DNA from: Panulirus ornatus | Taxonomy: Eukaryota > Arthropoda > Malacostraca > Decapoda > Palinuridae | Reading direction: 5' to 3' | Assembly (NCBI RefSeq): GCF_036320965.1 | Contig: NC_092225.1 | Span: forward strand, 57,419,424-57,483,423 | DNA length: 64,000 bases | Part shown: one piece after another, positions 11,410 to 22,106 of the stretch | How the letters are laid out: each line of letters starts with the position of its first letter | Numbering within the stretch: position 1 is the first letter of the stretch | Notes under the pieces: generated by a model | The model's database searches: none | What the model saw: the letters and a program-made list of their open reading frames with translations, nothing else | Told to the model about the DNA's origin: nothing | Made by a program: the position numbers and the translations under genes

Positions 11410-12607
11410 TTATCTATCATACTTTGCCGCTGTCTCCCGCGTTTGCGAGGTAGCGCAAGGAAACAGACGAAAGAAATGGCCCAACCCCCCCATACACATG
11501 TATATACATACGTCCACACACGCAAATATACATACCTACACAGCTTTCCATGACTTACCCCAGACGCTTCACATGCCTTGATTCAATCCACTGACAGCAC
11601 GTCAACCCCGGTATACCACATCGCTCCAATTCACTCTATTCCTTGCCCTCCTTTCACCCTCCTGCTTGTTCAGGCCCCGATCACACAAAATCTTTTTCAC
11701 TCCATCTTTCCACCTCCAATTTGGTCTCCCTCTTCTCCTTGTTCCCTCCACCTCCGACACATATATCCTCTTGGTCAATCTTTCCTCACTCATCCTCTCC
11801 ATGTGCCCAAACCACTTCAAAACACCCTCTTCTGCTCTCTCAACCACGCTCTTTTTATTTCCACACATCTCTCTTACCCTTACGTTACTCACTCGATCAA
11901 ACCACCTCACACCACACATTGTCCTCAAACATCTCATTTCCAGCACATCCATCCTCCTGCGCACAACTCTATCCATAGCCCACGCCTCGCAACCATACAA
12001 CATTGTTGGAACCACTATTCCTTCAAACATACCCATTTTTGCTTTCCGAGATAATGTTCTCGACTTCCACACATTCTTCAAGGCCCCCAGAATTTTCGCC
12101 CCCTCCCCCACCCTATGATCCACTTCCGCTTCCATGGTTCCATCCGCTGCCAGATCCACTCCCAGATATCTAAAACACTTCACTTCCTCCAGTTTTTCTC
12201 CATTCAAACTCACCTCCCAATTGACTTGACCCTCAACCCTACTGTACCTAATAACCTTGCTCTTATTCACATTTACTCTTAACTCTCTTCTTTCACACAC
12301 TTTACCAAACTCCGTCACCAGCTTCTGCAGTTTCTCACATGAATCAGCCACCAGCGCTGTATCATCAGCGAACAACAACTGACTCACTTCCCAAGCTCTC
12401 TCATCCCCAACAGACTTCATACTTGCCCCTCTTTCCAAAACTCTTGCATTTACCTCCCTAACAACCCCATCCATAAACAAATTAAACAACCATGGAGACA
12501 TCACACACCCCTGCCGCAAACCTACATTCACTGAGAACCAATCACTTTCCTCTCTTCCTACACGTACACATGCCTTACATCCTCGATAAAAACTTTTCAC
12601 TGCTTCT
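11406..12607 (-). mobile_element. LINE (family L), 5'-truncated minus-strand copy
   Basis: On the minus strand the copy runs from the middle of the RT to the stop at 11602-11604. It continues through a short-type 3' UTR with the GCGCTACCTCGCAAACGCGG motif to an A/T-rich tail at 11406. The 5' end stops within the codons for Glu-Ala of KLLEAVKSF at about 12607 and passes into unrelated single-copy sequence, not into (TA)n. No target-site duplication was obvious by eye. Confidence 0.92.
11602..12607 (-). pseudogene. LINE reverse transcriptase, palm to C-terminus
   Basis: About 332 codons are open without a stop. In order they show KSFYRGCKACVRVG, the RT B motif GLRQGCVMSPWLF, the catalytic C motif LLFADDTALVADS, RVNVNKSKVIRYS, the C-terminal CFRYLGVDLAADG, YGCEAWAMDR, REMCGNKK and RPNWRWKDGVKK, and VYRG plus stop. 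Missing are the endonuclease, the RT fingers and the first catalytic Asp (motif A, AFMDLEKAYD in the 37449 copy). It is inactive as a 5'-truncated insert, but the open frame suggests a young one. The class is a non-LTR retrotransposon polymerase. The exact clade (RTE/BovB-like or CR1/Jockey-like) is not settled by eye. Confidence 0.92.
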
Positions 12608-13961
12608 CACCTCAGTACAGGAACCCCATATGCAGAGTCCTGGGGTTGTAAAATAATATAACAAAGTTTACGGAAGACTGGAAATCAACTCTCCTAAGTT
12701 CATTCTGCTGCAGAAGATGACAACAATGAACAGATAGAATCGCATTGCAACATGTCTGGAAGCCTTATCCCATCCCCAGGGATCATAACTATATAATCTT
12801 ATGAGCCTCTACAATGTGTGGAGGTGTTTTCGTCACGGTGGCTGGATGCCAAATGAATCGTGGCTGGGTGTTTGGTTGTGTGGAGCGGACGGAAACGTAG
12901 CAAGCTCGGGGAAATGAAGCCATCCTATTGGCTTCGAGGGGTATCCAGCCTGATCTCTCTATCCTCGGTTGCGAGTTCGTTTTTTTTTTAATCTCTTTAA
13001 AGCTGAGGGTTAAAGCCGAGAGTAATGAATGTGCTCACCTGTGCGTTAAGGGCAGGTGAAAATATCAAGATGGCTACCGTGATCATTAATTTCCTGTCGT
13101 CATTATTTGCTTTTAATGATTTTTTGAGGGGTACTGTCTATCAGGTCGGGTCACTTTAGCATACCTTCTTCCTCTCTCCCTCTCTGGTGCATTGTTAGTC
13201 TCACATATAGTAAGGTGGGGGTCGTTCCTCGTGTCCTAAATGCTGTTAAGCATACAATCTCTACCTTGCTAGGAGCATCTGTACACTGCCCTTGTCATCG
13301 TGAAGCAAGCTGGGGGTCGTGGGTCATGTTATTCTTCATGGGTTCGCCAAGACCCACCATTCCTACAGGAGATGATTAGTTTCATTCCGTCGTCAGTGTT
13401 GACACGTGTCACGTTTTCATCAATCCACCGATGACGTACCTGCTCATCAGTCCTGTGGGCGAGAGAGGCTTTCTGTGGCTCATAGTTTAACTGTGGCACC
13501 ATCGTGGACGCTTAGGCTAGCTAGAGCTGTTGAGGGCTGGGTCTAAATTGCCTCCTAATGATGTTGCTGGTGTTAACAGCTGTTAACCATCATCTGTAGA
13601 CGTCGCAGAAGATCCCAGCGGAGGTTTTCACCACGCCTTGAGTAATTCTTGAAGGTTCCTCTAATGAAAGACTTGAGTACACTCACTTTGTGGAGGTCAG
13701 AGTAATCACCGGGCGCATATGATTACAGACGAAAGTCATGGGAGTCTATGGGAAGGACGGGGTGACATGAGACCTGATGGTCCATATAGAGGTTAGGTGT
13801 GTACATAAACTCTCGATATAATGATGGAAACAGGAGAACAAAGCAAATTGATTTCTATACGACAAATTGGATAAGATGACTTAGTTCGTCTAACTTTGGA
13901 TTTGTAGATTTATGTGTTATATCTCTCTTTTGTAGTGATACTGTGGATGAAATTTTCAAGA
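12608..13961. other. Anonymous sequence
   Basis: No long open frame, tandem array or known element was seen. The words CCCATCCCCAGGGATCAT at about 12770 resemble the reversed start of S1, but too little is left to call a copy. Confidence 0.4.
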
Positions 13962-14130
13962 CGACGAATCATGGTGTAGCGTTTAGCGTTCCTGACCGTG
14001 ACGCATTCACGGGGCCGCCCAGGGTCGAGCGTATAGGTTCGAATTCTGGTTGCGGCAGTTATACACAGTTAATCCGGCTGTTCATTCACCTAAGGGAATG
14101 GTCGATAAGATGGGCACCTGGCTATCTAGA

Positions 14131-14203
<73 letters not shown>

Positions 14204-14266
14204 GCGTTCATGTGTTGGCGTTGAATAGGGCCTCAGCTGCCCGTGCCGTCATCGGTAACATATAAG
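13962..14266 (+). mobile_element. tRNA-derived SINE S2 with internal (TA)n expansion
   Basis: The 5' part has an A-box-like TGTAGCGTTTAGCG, then TTCCTGACC, GCCGCCCAGGGTCGAGCG and the B box GGTTCGAATTC (consensus GGTTCGANTCC), then GGTTGCGGCAG. The 3' part after the array reads GGGCCTCAGCTGCCCGTGCC, GTCATCGGTAACATAA and an A-rich end. Copies at 30955 and 62134 share this order. The (TA)n at 14132-14200 sits inside the element. In the 30955 copy the same place holds only a short ATATGTAT, so expansion of an internal seed is the likely cause. It is not a functional tRNA: there is no paired acceptor stem, and an insert separates the boxes. Confidence 0.85.
14132..14200. repeat. (TA)n array inside S2 SINE
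   Basis: About 34 TA units between the body and the tail of one S2 copy. Confidence 0.95.
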
Positions 14267-14540
14267 AATAATATTCCCCGCTGTCACACGTATAGGTTAC
14301 CGTCGGTATCAGACTCATAGATTTTACGAAATCAACGAAAATCCACAACGAAGGTTTTCGTTACTATCTTCGTGAAAGAGGATTTATATGGCTTTACGAC
14401 AGTCTTCAAGACCACAGGCTCTTCAAAATCCTCGAAGTTCTTCAAGTCGTCTTCGTGACAGATCGCCTCCCTCCCGCCTACACTGCCGACGAGATTTAAC
14501 CATTTCAGTCTGAACTGGCGCGTAGCGCTCACCGCTTGGG

Positions 14541-14556
14541 GAGAGAGAGAGAGAAG

Positions 14557-14626
<70 letters not shown>
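14541..14626. repeat. (GA)n microsatellite
   Basis: A GA run of about 86 bases with one AAGGAGG break near the start. Confidence 0.95.
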
Positions 14627-14627
<1 letters not shown>

Positions 14628-14863
14628 GCAGAAAAGGTGTAGGTGTGCACTTTATTCTCCCCATGTAATCCGGGGGTTTAAAAATAATAGGAATGATGTC
14701 GCCCCTGCAGCTTCGCGTGTGTGTGTTGTCCCCGGAATGAACAGTCAGGAAGGAAGGTGTCTGCGGCACGGGTACCATGGCTTCCAGAACTGGCGAAGGA
14801 GGTTAGAGTGGGGGGGGGGGGGAGGTGTTTACACCTGGTGTAGGGGAGGTAACGCACCAGACC

Positions 14864-14891
14864 TGGAGGAGGAGGAGGAGGAGGAGGAGGG
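14864..14891. repeat. (GGA)n microsatellite
   Basis: About nine GGA triplets. A G-run of about 12 lies nearby at 14811-14822. Confidence 0.9.
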
Positions 14892-14989
14892 GGTATGCAG
14901 ACTAAGAGCTGGTATAGGGAAGGCAAAACACCAAGGAAATACAGACATGGGGATCGAGCAGAGAACCAGCAGCAGAGACCATAGGACGG

Positions 14990-15490
14990 TGGTGCAGATG
15001 GAGGGTTACGAGCGCCTGCTGGCTCGGGAGGTTGTGAAGACTCGGTGGTAAAGACGGATGGTTATGAGCGCCTGCTGGCTCTGGGGGTTGTGAAGACTCG
15101 GTAGTACAGATGGATGGTTATGAGCTCCTGCTGGCTCGGGAGGTTGTGAAGACTAGGTGGTAAAGATGGAGGGTTATGAGCGCCTGCTGGCTCGGGAGGT
15201 TGTGAGGAGTCGGTAGTGCAGCTGGAGGGTTATGAGCGCCTGCTGGCTCGGGAGGTTGTGAGGAGTCGGTAGTGCAGCTGGAGGGTTATGAGCGCCTGCT
15301 GGCTCTGGGGGTTGTGAAGACTCGGTAGCACAGATGGATGGTTATGAGCGCCTGCTGGCTCGGGAGGTTGTGAGGAGTCGGTAGTACAGATGGAGGGTTA
15401 TGAGCTCCTGCTGGCTCGGGAGGTTGTGAAGACTCGGAAGTAAAGACGGATGGTTATGAGCGCCTGCTGGCTCGGGAGGTTGTGAGGCAG
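14990..15490. repeat. 56-bp minisatellite, about 9 copies
   Basis: The unit contains GGTTATGAGCGCCTGCTGGC, then TCGGGAGGTTGTGA, then an AGACTCGGTAGTACAGATGGA-like part. Copies differ mainly in TCGGGAGG versus TCTGGGGG, and in AAGACT versus GGAGTC before CGG. 56 is not a multiple of three, so no single frame is conserved through the array. Confidence 0.9.
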
Positions 15491-16282
15491 ATTATTCTCC
15501 CACACGCTCCTCAGAGGCCGCAGTAAAAAGCCCTAATGCACTGCTGCGGTTTTTCGTGGTGTAGCGGCTGTGGTGCTGGCTGGGGCTCGGGGGCGGGTGT
15601 TACCAGTGCGGCCAGCCACATGACACAGGAGGAGGAGATGAGACATGAAGGAGTCCTCACTAGAAACACTTCACTTATAAGCGAGTCTTAATCTTTTCAG
15701 AACTGCTCCCACATGAAAATGATCATCTTTACTGAAAAATGCTTTAAAAGTCCCATGATTCAGCGGAGATGTGCTAAACAACGACACGAAAGTACCTATT
15801 ATTCTTTTCTCTTTCTCTCAACGAAAACTAGCGGGTAATGGATAACACAGCTAAAAATAGAAGGTCGTCGCTGGCCAGCTCGGCCGTGCTCCCTGTTGCT
15901 TCCCTTTCTATAAAAATCCAATTATCTGAGAGAAATGAAACCATATAAAAACCTGGTCACTACCTCCTTCCCTGGCCAGTTCTCGGAGAATCTGAACTCT
16001 ACCTTACGATTCCCATCACCAAGGGTTCTACGAGGGATGGGAGGCTTACTGCTTTGGTGCTGTGGGGTCCCACACACTAGACGTTCCTCCCACACACAAC
16101 TGAGAACTAACGTGCACATCTTGCGTCTTGGATGACGGGGAATTGTGTGGGGAACTGGAGGTGGTGAGCTTTACCGATCGTCTCTATCCATACCTTAATG
16201 CAGGTCTGACGGTAGTGGTATGTGTGTGTGATGAAGGCAGCTCAAGCGAACGCTGAAAAGTTTATGGACGTTTGAGTTATAC
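15491..16282. other. Anonymous sequence
   Basis: Nothing recognisable. The 65-codon frames at 15922-16135 on the two strands overlap each other, and I see no motif in either. Confidence 0.4.
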
Positions 16283-16348
16283 GTTTTTATGTTAGCTGAG
16301 ACGGCACGGGGAACTGAGGCCCTAATCAAAGCCATCCCATTAACGCTG

Positions 16349-16356
<8 letters not shown>
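16283..16356 (-). mobile_element. S2 SINE 3' tail
   Basis: On the minus strand it reads ACAGCGTTAATGGGATGGC, GGGCCTCAGTTCCCCGTGCC and GTCTCAGCTAACATAAAA. This matches the end of the S2 copies at 13962 and 30955. The body is absent, and the tail joins (TA)n at the position where 13962 has its internal array. Confidence 0.75.

Positions 16357-16426
<70 letters not shown>
16357..16426. repeat. (TA)n array
   Basis: About 35 TA units. The right flank begins CCCTGGGGACAGGGGA, which resembles the first 16 bases of S1 before losing similarity. Confidence 0.95.
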
Positions 16427-16430
<4 letters not shown>

Positions 16431-16794
16431 GGGGACAGGGGAGTTGGGGTTGAAGTAAGGCCAAACTGTGGGAGTGGACAGATGATACGGGCTGAGGCTG
16501 CCTGATGGGAGATGGACGAATGAGATGGGCCGAGGCCAGTGGACGGAACGTGGATGGATGGGAAAAGTGAGGCTGAACGTGAGAGCAAGGCAAGGAAAAA
16601 GACGAGTAATTCATTCCAAAATCCGTTCACTCTTCTTTTTTTTTTGAAGTACTGAAGAGATATGCACGTTCCTTTACAACAAGAGGCTTTAAATGATCCA
16701 GTGTTTTAAGAAAGTATAACTAAAGTCTTCCCACAATAAAGAAAGGGATTAAAGAGTACGTATGTGGACCAGATCTGTTGGGGTTATTCATACA

Positions 16795-16800
<6 letters not shown>

Positions 16801-16864
<64 letters not shown>
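16801..16864. repeat. (CT)n microsatellite
   Basis: About 32 uninterrupted CT units. Confidence 0.95.
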
Positions 16865-16865
<1 letters not shown>

Positions 16866-16868
<3 letters not shown>

Positions 16869-18592
16869 ACTTTCCCAGAGAATGCATGATACAAACTTCA
16901 TTTTCTAACACACGAGAATATTTCCCATGCTTTTGAATCTTAATTCATCGCACATTCACAAGAGTGTCCTCAACGGGCGGTCTTGATTTATCCGACCAAA
17001 CTCATCACATTCCCTCACGGCACGTTACAATGTTACATTTACCGGTTAACATACAAACATATATTAACAGATTAACATGCTCTTTACCCTTACCCTACAG
17101 CGTAGCCGGTATAATGAAAGAACGCTCGTATCGCTGTACCATAAAAAGAGAAATGCTGCCCCATAAATTGAGAGCAGCCATTAACAGCAGGGAGAATGTT
17201 GTAGACTACGTCAGGATTGTAGGATGTGGAGAGGTAATGTTGCAGGATACTCCATGATCGTAGTAATGTAGGATGTAGCAGGGCCGTGGTGCAGGCTGCT
17301 ATAGACCACAGTTGCAGGATGATGAGGAGTAACCATCACTAAAGTTGCATGATGCTGCAGGACAAGGATGCCACAAAACACAGGTGCAGGATGTTGCAGG
17401 ATTGGTGGACTACTGTTACATTTTGAACTAATTTTTCCCTTCCATGAACCATATCAATCATTCCCATCATGAACTGATACCGAGAATTTATTTCAAAGTT
17501 TGATCGTATATTGTTTCTAGTAATATAATGCAACGAGTTCTCTCAAATATCACGATGTAACTATCCGATGTTTCCCTGCCAAGAGCATAAAAACGCTCAG
17601 GTAATAGCTGTAATGCGCTTTAATACTGAGGCTTAATGGAGGTACGACGACGTCAAAATGCGACGCAGTGAGACGCATGGAACGCTAGTGTTTACAATGA
17701 GGCTTGTTGTACCCAGCAAACTGTCGAGTTGTTAAAACTACGATTTTATAATTCTTAAGCTTCGAGAGTCCACAACAACGCAGGAAACAGAGGCACAGCA
17801 TCTCAAGGGTTAAAAAGCTGTCTGGTTAATGTGGGGCCTGGGTAAGAACGTCACTGACTGAAGTGTCAAATACGAGGGAACACTGGGGCTGCCCAGACCA
17901 TTTCACGGCAGTAACTGCAGACGGTGAGCCATCGAAGACCTAGGCAATCAAGATGTTCTGTAGATCCCACACTGACTCGTTCCTGTGAGTATGCAGGTCA
18001 GACCAGGCATCACTAATATATCTTTTAGGTAATTCTGTCGTCTAAGAGATCATTTTTTTGTGTCTCTTAGCAACCGTAAAGATATTTTCCACTTCACAGT
18101 ATTCCTGATTTCCGTCAGGGTATAGATAGTGGTATGGCACACCATCCTGGGTTCCCTCGATACATTTTCGTCGCTCTGCGTTACCTAGAACTATAGTGAA
18201 AAACAAAATGGAGCCCTATTTGCCTTGAAGGATCTACTGAGTTTTACCATTATGATACCTTGGTTTCCTCATACCCTGAGGTTGACATCTGAAAATGCTT
18301 CGATCTACTTAAAACTTCTTCGAAAACTAATTCATTGTCTGCAAGAGATATATCCCAATCTGCTCACAGATTCAGCTGAAAACCAAAGTGAAATCAACTT
18401 GAAAGAGCGAGCAGTCTGCACTTACTATCCCTCACACAGGGGACAAGCGAGAGTAATATCCTAATCGTCAGTTATTAGTATGATGCTCATTCGAGCTGAT
18501 GAAACAGACCAGGTGAAATGAGAGAGAGAGAGATGGGCAGGCACCTTCACTGTGAGATGAAGATAGATCTCCCAAGGAAAACAAGGGAAGTG
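16866..18592. other. Anonymous sequence
   Basis: Between about 17220 and 17410 words such as TGCAGGATG recur irregularly, hinting at a decayed minisatellite. No protein, RNA gene or mobile element was recognised. Confidence 0.4.
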
Positions 18593-18615
18593 TGTGCGTG
18601 TGTGTGCGTGCGTGC

Positions 18616-18680
<65 letters not shown>
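18593..18680. repeat. (GT)n microsatellite, compound
   Basis: Starts with GTGTGC/GTGC units and becomes pure GT for about 60 bases. Confidence 0.95.
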
Positions 18681-18683
<3 letters not shown>

Positions 18684-19394
18684 ATTTTTTCAACTGTGTC
18701 ATAGGTTTCTGAGTGCATAAGTACCAACGTATCCACTACTTCACTAGTGTATCCTGGAGACCAGGTTTCTACCGCAAGGTATCTAGGGGTCTCCAGGCTA
18801 TCAGATCACAAGGTTAGTAGACCTCTACATCCCTGGGTTACAATGTCTTCAATCGAAGAAGGTCTTCAGAGAAATTGGTAATGAGCAGTCCACATCTGTG
18901 GATGTCCAGGACCTCGACATCGACTTGGGGGGAAGGCGACTTCGACTCGACCGTCGATATAACGACACAGTCTCGGACAACTACTTCGACTAGTGTGATG
19001 AGTACGACTCCCACGTCATCCCTGCCTCTTAAGCTCACATGCTTCACATCTCCAAATCGCTGCGTCCAAACTTTTCCAGGTCAAACATCATTCCAGGACT
19101 TCCAGTACACTGACAATAACAAGCATCTGAGACTTAACTTGGAGAGGTTGTGATGGAAACTAATGGCCTAGTTTGCTCAACCTGTTCCAAACGCGGCGCA
19201 GTTTCCAGAGTCATTATTCTCAAATTCAGGGATTAGCTGAAGTTACGGGTGTAAACTGTGTGACACGTCGCTCGCTCGGAGACATACAGGTGAAGTTCCT
19301 AGTTAATTAGTGTGTGGGATGGAGAACTTAGTCCCCCGTTGTGCACTCATACCTAGCTGTTCACATCGGACTCTCTCCGTCATTTAGAATTACA
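18681..19394. other. Anonymous sequence
   Basis: Overlapping open frames at 18838-19047 (minus) and 18875-19153 (plus) cover a stretch of repeated CGACTTCGACT-like words. Neither has a recognisable domain. Confidence 0.4.
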
Positions 19395-19555
19395 CATAAG
19401 TCCGGAATTCACTCAAGCCCGAATAATGAACTCAGTCCCGAATAATGCATTCAAATCTGAATGATGCACTCAGGCTAGAATAATGCATTCAAGCCTGAAT
19501 AATCCACTCAAGCCCGAATAATGCACTCAAGCCGGAATGATGCACTCACAAGCCA
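19395..19555. repeat. ~20-bp tandem repeat
   Basis: Variants of CCGAATAATGCACTCAAGC recur about seven to eight times with small length changes. Confidence 0.75.
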
Positions 19556-20753
19556 GTGTGATTTACCACATCAGCAAACACACCCAAGCTCAATTTTTAC
19601 GCAACATCAGTAACACACTGTCACACTCTAATACTCCACACTCCAGTTATACAAACATGTCCAATCACATGTGGACCCAGTGATACACTTATTCCTAGCG
19701 CTAACACTGACCTCTGGCAACTCCACTCAAGACCCATTTCACGCCCATTCCAGACTTACACACTAGTCCAGCGATACCCTCAACCTTAGCCATGAGCAAC
19801 AGAAATGTGCATGGTAGCAGAAATGAGTTTACATGAGAAAGACAGACAACAGGAGGCCTGATTGGCCCACGACTGGGTTGTCTGAAAAAAATATATGATT
19901 TAACTTGACAAGAAGAGTTCAATTTCTCTCAGTACTTTTTTACGCAATCACCGACTCTCCGCTGCTGCACAGTAACCTTCTAGTGTCACCGTTACCGTTT
20001 ATTTATGAGATACGATGGGAGAAGGGATGCTCTCAGTCTACCTATTTGAATGAACGAAGGATAAGAATAGACACGATAACCGGGTACATAGATTCGTATG
20101 GGGAGCGGTAAGTCACCATTAACATAAAACAATTATCAGGAGTCGTGAGGGAAAATTTCCTACGACCATTACGAAATTTTGCCTTAACAACACGAAGGTC
20201 TGTGTGGGTTGTCTTGCTATTACCGTGAACAGCCGAGGTAAAACTACGTATATAGGTCTCCAGGTTGCAATACCATTTACTCGAAAATTACAGTTATTGC
20301 ATTTCTTGCAAAATAATAAAGTGCCGTTCAATACACACAGTGAGAACATTTGTGTGGGGCAGGTTTATGATATTCTGAACAACAGAAGCGGTGTTTAGAT
20401 GCGCCATAACCGAGAGAATGAAGGCTTTAGCTCCTCATTGCTGACCACAACAGATAAACGTATCTCGTAATATGGCCACCCATCCCCTCCTTTTTTTTTC
20501 TTTTTGGACAACTTCCCACCTACTCGCTGAGGCTTCCTCCCTCAGTAATGGCGTCACACATTCAGAACAGACGAGTGAGTGAAGGGGAAAGGACTTTCAT
20601 TTTTTTTTTTTTATCTAAGAAAAAGAACCTTAGTGATGATTTACTGTTTCTTCCTCATACACATCATGGAAAGAAATATTTAGCTGATAAAGATAGACTC
20701 CTTCCCAGGTTACACTACAAAGTTTAATGAAATTAATACACACCCACAACCAC

Positions 20754-20755
<2 letters not shown>
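19556..20755. other. Anonymous sequence
   Basis: Contains short homopolymer T runs at about 20490 and 20600. No coding region or element was recognised. Confidence 0.4.

Positions 20756-20808
<53 letters not shown>
20756..20808. repeat. (TA)n array
   Basis: TA run on the left border of the Penelope-like palindrome. Confidence 0.95.
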
Positions 20809-20813
<5 letters not shown>

Positions 20814-20883
20814 AAGGGTCACAATTTTGCGCGTGATCAAGATATTCCTATGAGTCCACGGGGAAAATGAAACACGAAAAGTT

Positions 20884-20923
20884 CCCAAGTGCACTTTCGT
20901 GTAATAATCACATCATCAGGGGA
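20884..20923 (-). ncRNA. Candidate hammerhead ribozyme in PLE tail
   Basis: On the minus strand CCC precedes CTGATGA. Then come a 14-base stretch able to form a GUG/CAC stem, GAAA, the self-complementary GTGCAC, TT and GGG. This fits the order stem I, CUGANGA, stem II, GAAA, a very short stem III, UH cleavage site, stem I, with CCC pairing GGG. Hammerheads are known in Penelope-like tails. Weak points are the unpaired U at the start of stem II and the loopless palindromic stem III, which might need a dimer. Activity is inferred only. Confidence 0.5.
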
Positions 20924-21037
20924 GACACACGAGAGAAATATAACAGTCAGTTGATATACATCGAAGAGACGGAGCTAGGACGCCATTTGGTAAACATGTG
21001 ATTGTTCAAGTCAGATAACGACCGTATCATAAACTTA

Positions 21038-21708
21038 TCATGTGGACAAGAAGGTAAATTGATTACAAATTCTATCAACAAGAAAGCTATCTAATTTGTA
21101 TAGACCTTCACTAATATTAAGATTATCCTTCTTTGTGTATTTAATGATAGAGGATTCAACGATATTTCTCGTGGTACTGAAGTTAGAGTTGATAACTAAG
21201 ATGGCATTACTCCAGTCAATACAATGATCATAATTTTCAACGTGATTAAACAAGGCATTTGATTCGTCCTGTTCTTATACTATACTTATGTTGCTTAAGA
21301 AAAATCCGTACCAGTCTGCCTAACAGAAAACTTATCACAATTCCTACATGGCACTTTATAGATGCACTCAGGAGAATTTTCTGATTAGTTCCTGATTAAG
21401 ATATTCTTTATAGTATCATTGTTGCTAAAGGCAACATTTACATTAAATGATTTAAGCAACATGAGAAGTAAAGTAAAATTATCATCAAAAGGGAGAACTA
21501 AAAGATTCTTGGTGACAATGGGAGGTTTGGGCTTAACTCTATAAAATGATTTCTTTGCTAACTTAAGGGATTTATCAATGAAAACTCTAGGGTTCTTTAA
21601 CTTAGATCCATTAGAAATTATCTTCTCAAACTCAATATCAGTATACTCTGGACTGCAAATACGTTCTGCCCTAAGAAACATAGATTGAAATGATAATTTA
21701 ACTGTCAT
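21038..21708 (-). pseudogene. Penelope-like GIY-YIG region, disrupted
   Basis: Two open stretches (21385-21708 and 21038-21253 on the minus strand) belong to one former frame. Between them lie a stop after ILIRN and a frameshift near the TGTDFS words. A normal GIY-YIG nuclease has a GIY and a YIG tyrosine motif. Here the matching places read CIYKVPC and FSVRQTG, so the second motif is damaged. A CxxC pair (CRNC) and an IDWSNA block remain. The role in an intact element would be to nick the target DNA for primed reverse transcription. This copy cannot encode a whole protein. Confidence 0.7.
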
Positions 21709-21712
21709 GTAC

Positions 21713-22083
21713 TGACTGGAGTAATGCCATCTCAGTTATTAACTCTAACTCCAGTACCACGAGAAATATCGTTGAATCTTCTATTATCAAATACACAAAG
21801 AATTATAATGTTAATATTAGTGAAGGTCTATACAAATTAGATAACTTTATTGTTGATAAATTTTGTAAACAATTCACCTTCTTGTCCACATAATAAGTTT
21901 ATGATACGCTCGTTGTCAGTCTTGGACAATCACGTGTTTACCAAATGGCGTCCTAGCTACGTCTCTTCGTTGTATATCAACTGACTATTATATTTCTCTC
22001 TTGTGTCTCCTTTGATAATGTGATTATTACACGAAAGTGCATTTGGGAACTTATCGTGTTTCATTTTCCCCGTGGACTCAGGA
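21713..22083 (+). mobile_element. Penelope-like retroelement, 3' part (right arm)
   Basis: This is a second copy of the PLE end, in plus orientation. It begins inside the GIY-YIG region at CTGACTGGAGTAATGCC (the IDWSNA codons) and runs to GTGGACTCAGGAATAT next to (TA)n. It lines up with the inverse of about 20830-21217 at the level expected for two related but not identical insertions. The hammerhead core is damaged here: TTTGATAATG replaces CTGATGATG. With the left arm it forms an inverted repeat of about 1.27 kb. Confidence 0.8.
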
Positions 22084-22106
22084 ATATATATATATATATA
22101 TATATT
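22084..22106. repeat. (TA)n array
   Basis: Short TA run between the PLE right arm and the tail of a minus-strand LINE L copy. Confidence 0.9.

Larger units (their letters stand above)
20809..21712 (-). mobile_element. Penelope-like retroelement, 3' part (left arm)
   Basis: On the minus strand the piece carries the end of the coding region and then a structured 3' tail running to 20809. The coding part shows SPEYTDIEFEKI, FIDKSLKLAKKSFYRV, then ECIYKVPCRNCDKF-SVRQTG and FNHVENYDHCIDWSNA-LVINSNF. These are the linker and GIY-YIG endonuclease surroundings I know from Penelope-like elements. The tail contains TTTCATTTTCCCCGTGGACTC and ends near ACGCGCAAAATTGTGACCC. The reverse transcriptase upstream is missing. 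The piece meets a second copy in opposite orientation at about 21712. Confidence 0.8.

Noticed and set aside
11643..12118. Long Ser/His/Pro-rich frames antisense to the LINE RT (also at 5009, 22346, 36143, 38237 and 48172)
   Set aside because: They recur only because the LINE RT recurs and lie opposite its well-conserved sense frame. They are shadows of that frame.
14332..15051. Ser-Leu and Arg-Glu repeat frames over (GA)n and (CT)n arrays, also at 31398, 50874, 56798 and 58228
   Set aside because: Microsatellite translation. Flanking codons show no domain.
18838..19153. Overlapping frames on both strands
   Set aside because: Both come from one stretch with repeated CGACTTCGACT-like words. 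Neither shows a motif.
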